A stretch of 16,115 nucleotides of DNA from DATJHM01 sp035493895. Its GTDB lineage: Bacteria > Chloroflexota > Ktedonobacteria > Ktedonobacterales > Ktedonobacteraceae. A program made the translations under genes and the position numbers. Location of the stretch: positions 1 to 16,115 of the forward strand of contig DATJHM010000196.1 in NCBI GenBank assembly GCA_035493895.1, read 5' to 3'. This document shows positions 15,072-16,115 of this stretch, piece after piece. The notes beneath the pieces are model-generated. The model ran no database searches. It saw only the letters and a program-made list of their open reading frames with translations, and had not been told where the DNA came from. Position 1 is the stretch's first letter. Each line of letters starts with the position of its first letter.

Positions 15072-15127
15072 AATTTTCCATCAACCCGAGAGCGTTGGCT
15101 CCTGGAGAGGATCAGGGGGAACTACCC

Positions 15128-16115
15128 ATGGCATTTGACGGTTTACGTAAAATTCGTTGCCCTTTCTGCGCCAGAGAATATCGTCTCGGCGAATTCGCCG
15201 TCTTTTCAGGCACGACCGGAACCATCACGAAAGAGGCTCCCAAAACTTTCTGGCAACACCTTTCCAGCACGATCCGGGCACCACAGTTAGAGGGCAAGGA
15301 GAATGTGCTGGCGAGAAATTTGCGTCGCTGCCCTAACTGTGGAGGCATCCTGCCATTTAATATAGAGTACGTAGAAGACAATATTACCATTGCCGTTATT
15401 GGTGATACCTTCTCCGGTAAGAGCCACTTTATCGCCGCCGCTATACAGAATCTCAAAGAACGACGAGTACCCCACCATATAAGGTTAGCTGGATTTAGTG
15501 CCGCAGATACGCGCATTGAATCGATGTATCGCAATACGTACTACGAGCCATTGTTTGTCCGAAACGAAACGTTACAGCAGAACCAGGCCGCTATCAAACC
15601 GCTGGACGAGCCGCTTATTTATGAAATGCGCATCGCAGGGCGTCGTGTTAATCTTCTCTTTTACGATGCTGCAGGAGAGGATATTGCGCAGATTGATACC
15701 CGCGTAACCAACAAACCACATATCTTAAATGCACGCGCCATGATCTTTCTCGCCGATCCCTGGTCTATGCCCGGCTTCGTCGATCAGCTCGCCCACCATT
15801 TACGCCCGGGCCCCAACTTTATCACAGGTCGCATGTCCGTGGATGTCCTGAATAACGTGATCGAGGTCTTTAAAAGAGTGTTGGGGCAGGCTCGCGAGAT
15901 TCAGTTTTCGCTCCCCGTTGCCATCACCCTCTCCAAATCCGACCTCATTCCTTACGTCGTGACTCCGTCGGGCGATCCGTTGTATCAATCTCTTGCTGAT
16001 CCTCAATATCCCAGCATGCTCAACAGGGCCGAAAGTGATGGCATTCATCAGGTCGTTCGACGCTTCCTGATCGAAGTTGGCGAAAAGTCGCTGGTGGACA
16101 TGGAACAGACAATCG
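15128..16115 (+). CDS. TRAFAC-type GTPase with N-terminal split zinc ribbon (partial, 3' end off window)
   Basis: A 329-residue fragment open to the window end. AGGGGGA (15114-15120) lies 7 nt before ATG 15128. CPFC (11-14) and CPNC (68-71) form a CxxC...CxxC zinc ribbon split by about 53 residues of insert. The GTPase follows: P-loop GDTFSGKSH (92-100), the G3-type LLFYDAAGED (Asp180, Gly183), MIFLADPW, and the G4-like TLSKSD (267-272), which replaces NKxD and should give guanine specificity. The layout recalls the 'double-GTPase' families found in predicted conflict operons, but the C-terminal part that could confirm this is missing. Within the operon it could be a switch or effector controlled by the kinases and phosphatase (inference). 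Confidence 0.82.
   Translation, partial: MAFDGLRKIRCPFCAREYRLGEFAVFSGTTGTITKEAPKTFWQHLSSTIRAPQLEGKENVLARNLRRCPNCGGILPFNIEYVEDNITIAVIGDTFSGKSHFIAAAIQNLKERRVPHHIRLAGFSAADTRIESMYRNTYYEPLFVRNETLQQNQAAIKPLDEPLIYEMRIAGRRVNLLFYDAAGEDIAQIDTRVTNKPHILNARAMIFLADPWSMPGFVDQLAHHLRPGPNFITGRMSVDVLNNVIEVFKRVLGQAREIQFSLPVAITLSKSDLIPYVVTPSGDPLYQSLADPQYPSMLNRAESDGIHQVVRRFLIEVGEKSLVDMEQTI

Noticed and set aside
1..16115. CRISPR arrays, IS elements or transposases
   Set aside because: No evenly spaced DNA repeats, terminal inverted repeats or transposase motifs were seen; the repeats present are coding protein repeats.

Overview
The window looks like a chromosomal segment of a mid-GC bacterium. My best guess is a Chloroflexota member of the Ktedonobacteria type. 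That is an inference from gene style: EF-Tu switch I variant, abundant MazF and Uma2 genes, and very large repeat-bearing kinase-like proteins. No rRNA or other decisive taxonomic marker is present.

Left part (1-806, minus strand): a translation cluster. A near-perfect sigma70-type promoter (TTGACA-17-TATAAT) reads leftward into tRNA-Tyr(GTA), tRNA-Thr(GGT) and the start of tuf (EF-Tu), which runs off the window. A long imperfect hairpin lies between tRNA-Thr and tuf.

Middle (970-4907): an accessory patch around selA (selenocysteine synthase). Upstream of selA are a small unknown ORF and a PemK/MazF-like toxin. Downstream is a complete toxin-antitoxin pair with its own promoter, where antitoxin and toxin overlap by ATGA. 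A convergent Uma2-family PD-(D/E)XK gene follows on the minus strand.

Right part (5310-16115, plus strand): the most interesting region, a tight operon of at least six genes. In order: (1) a single-pass membrane protein with a MotB/ZorB-like first helix and an extracytoplasmic Ig-like domain; (2) a vWA protein with an intact MIDAS (TerY-like); (3) a PP2C-type phosphatase with a long helical tail; (4) and (5) two tandem paralogous kinase-like proteins; (6) a GTPase with an N-terminal split zinc ribbon, cut by the window end. The phosphatase and both kinases carry the same ~90-residue alpha-helical repeat (2, 5 and 3 copies plus half units). This suggests the three enzymes are built on a common scaffold.

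The gene set resembles the TerY-P type triad (vWA + PP2C + kinase), extended by a membrane anchor and a GTPase. The working model is a membrane-linked phospho-signalling or conflict (defence or stress) system: the membrane protein senses or anchors, the vWA protein assembles the complex, kinases and phosphatase set a phosphorylation state, and the GTPase acts as switch or effector. The function is inferred from domain content only.
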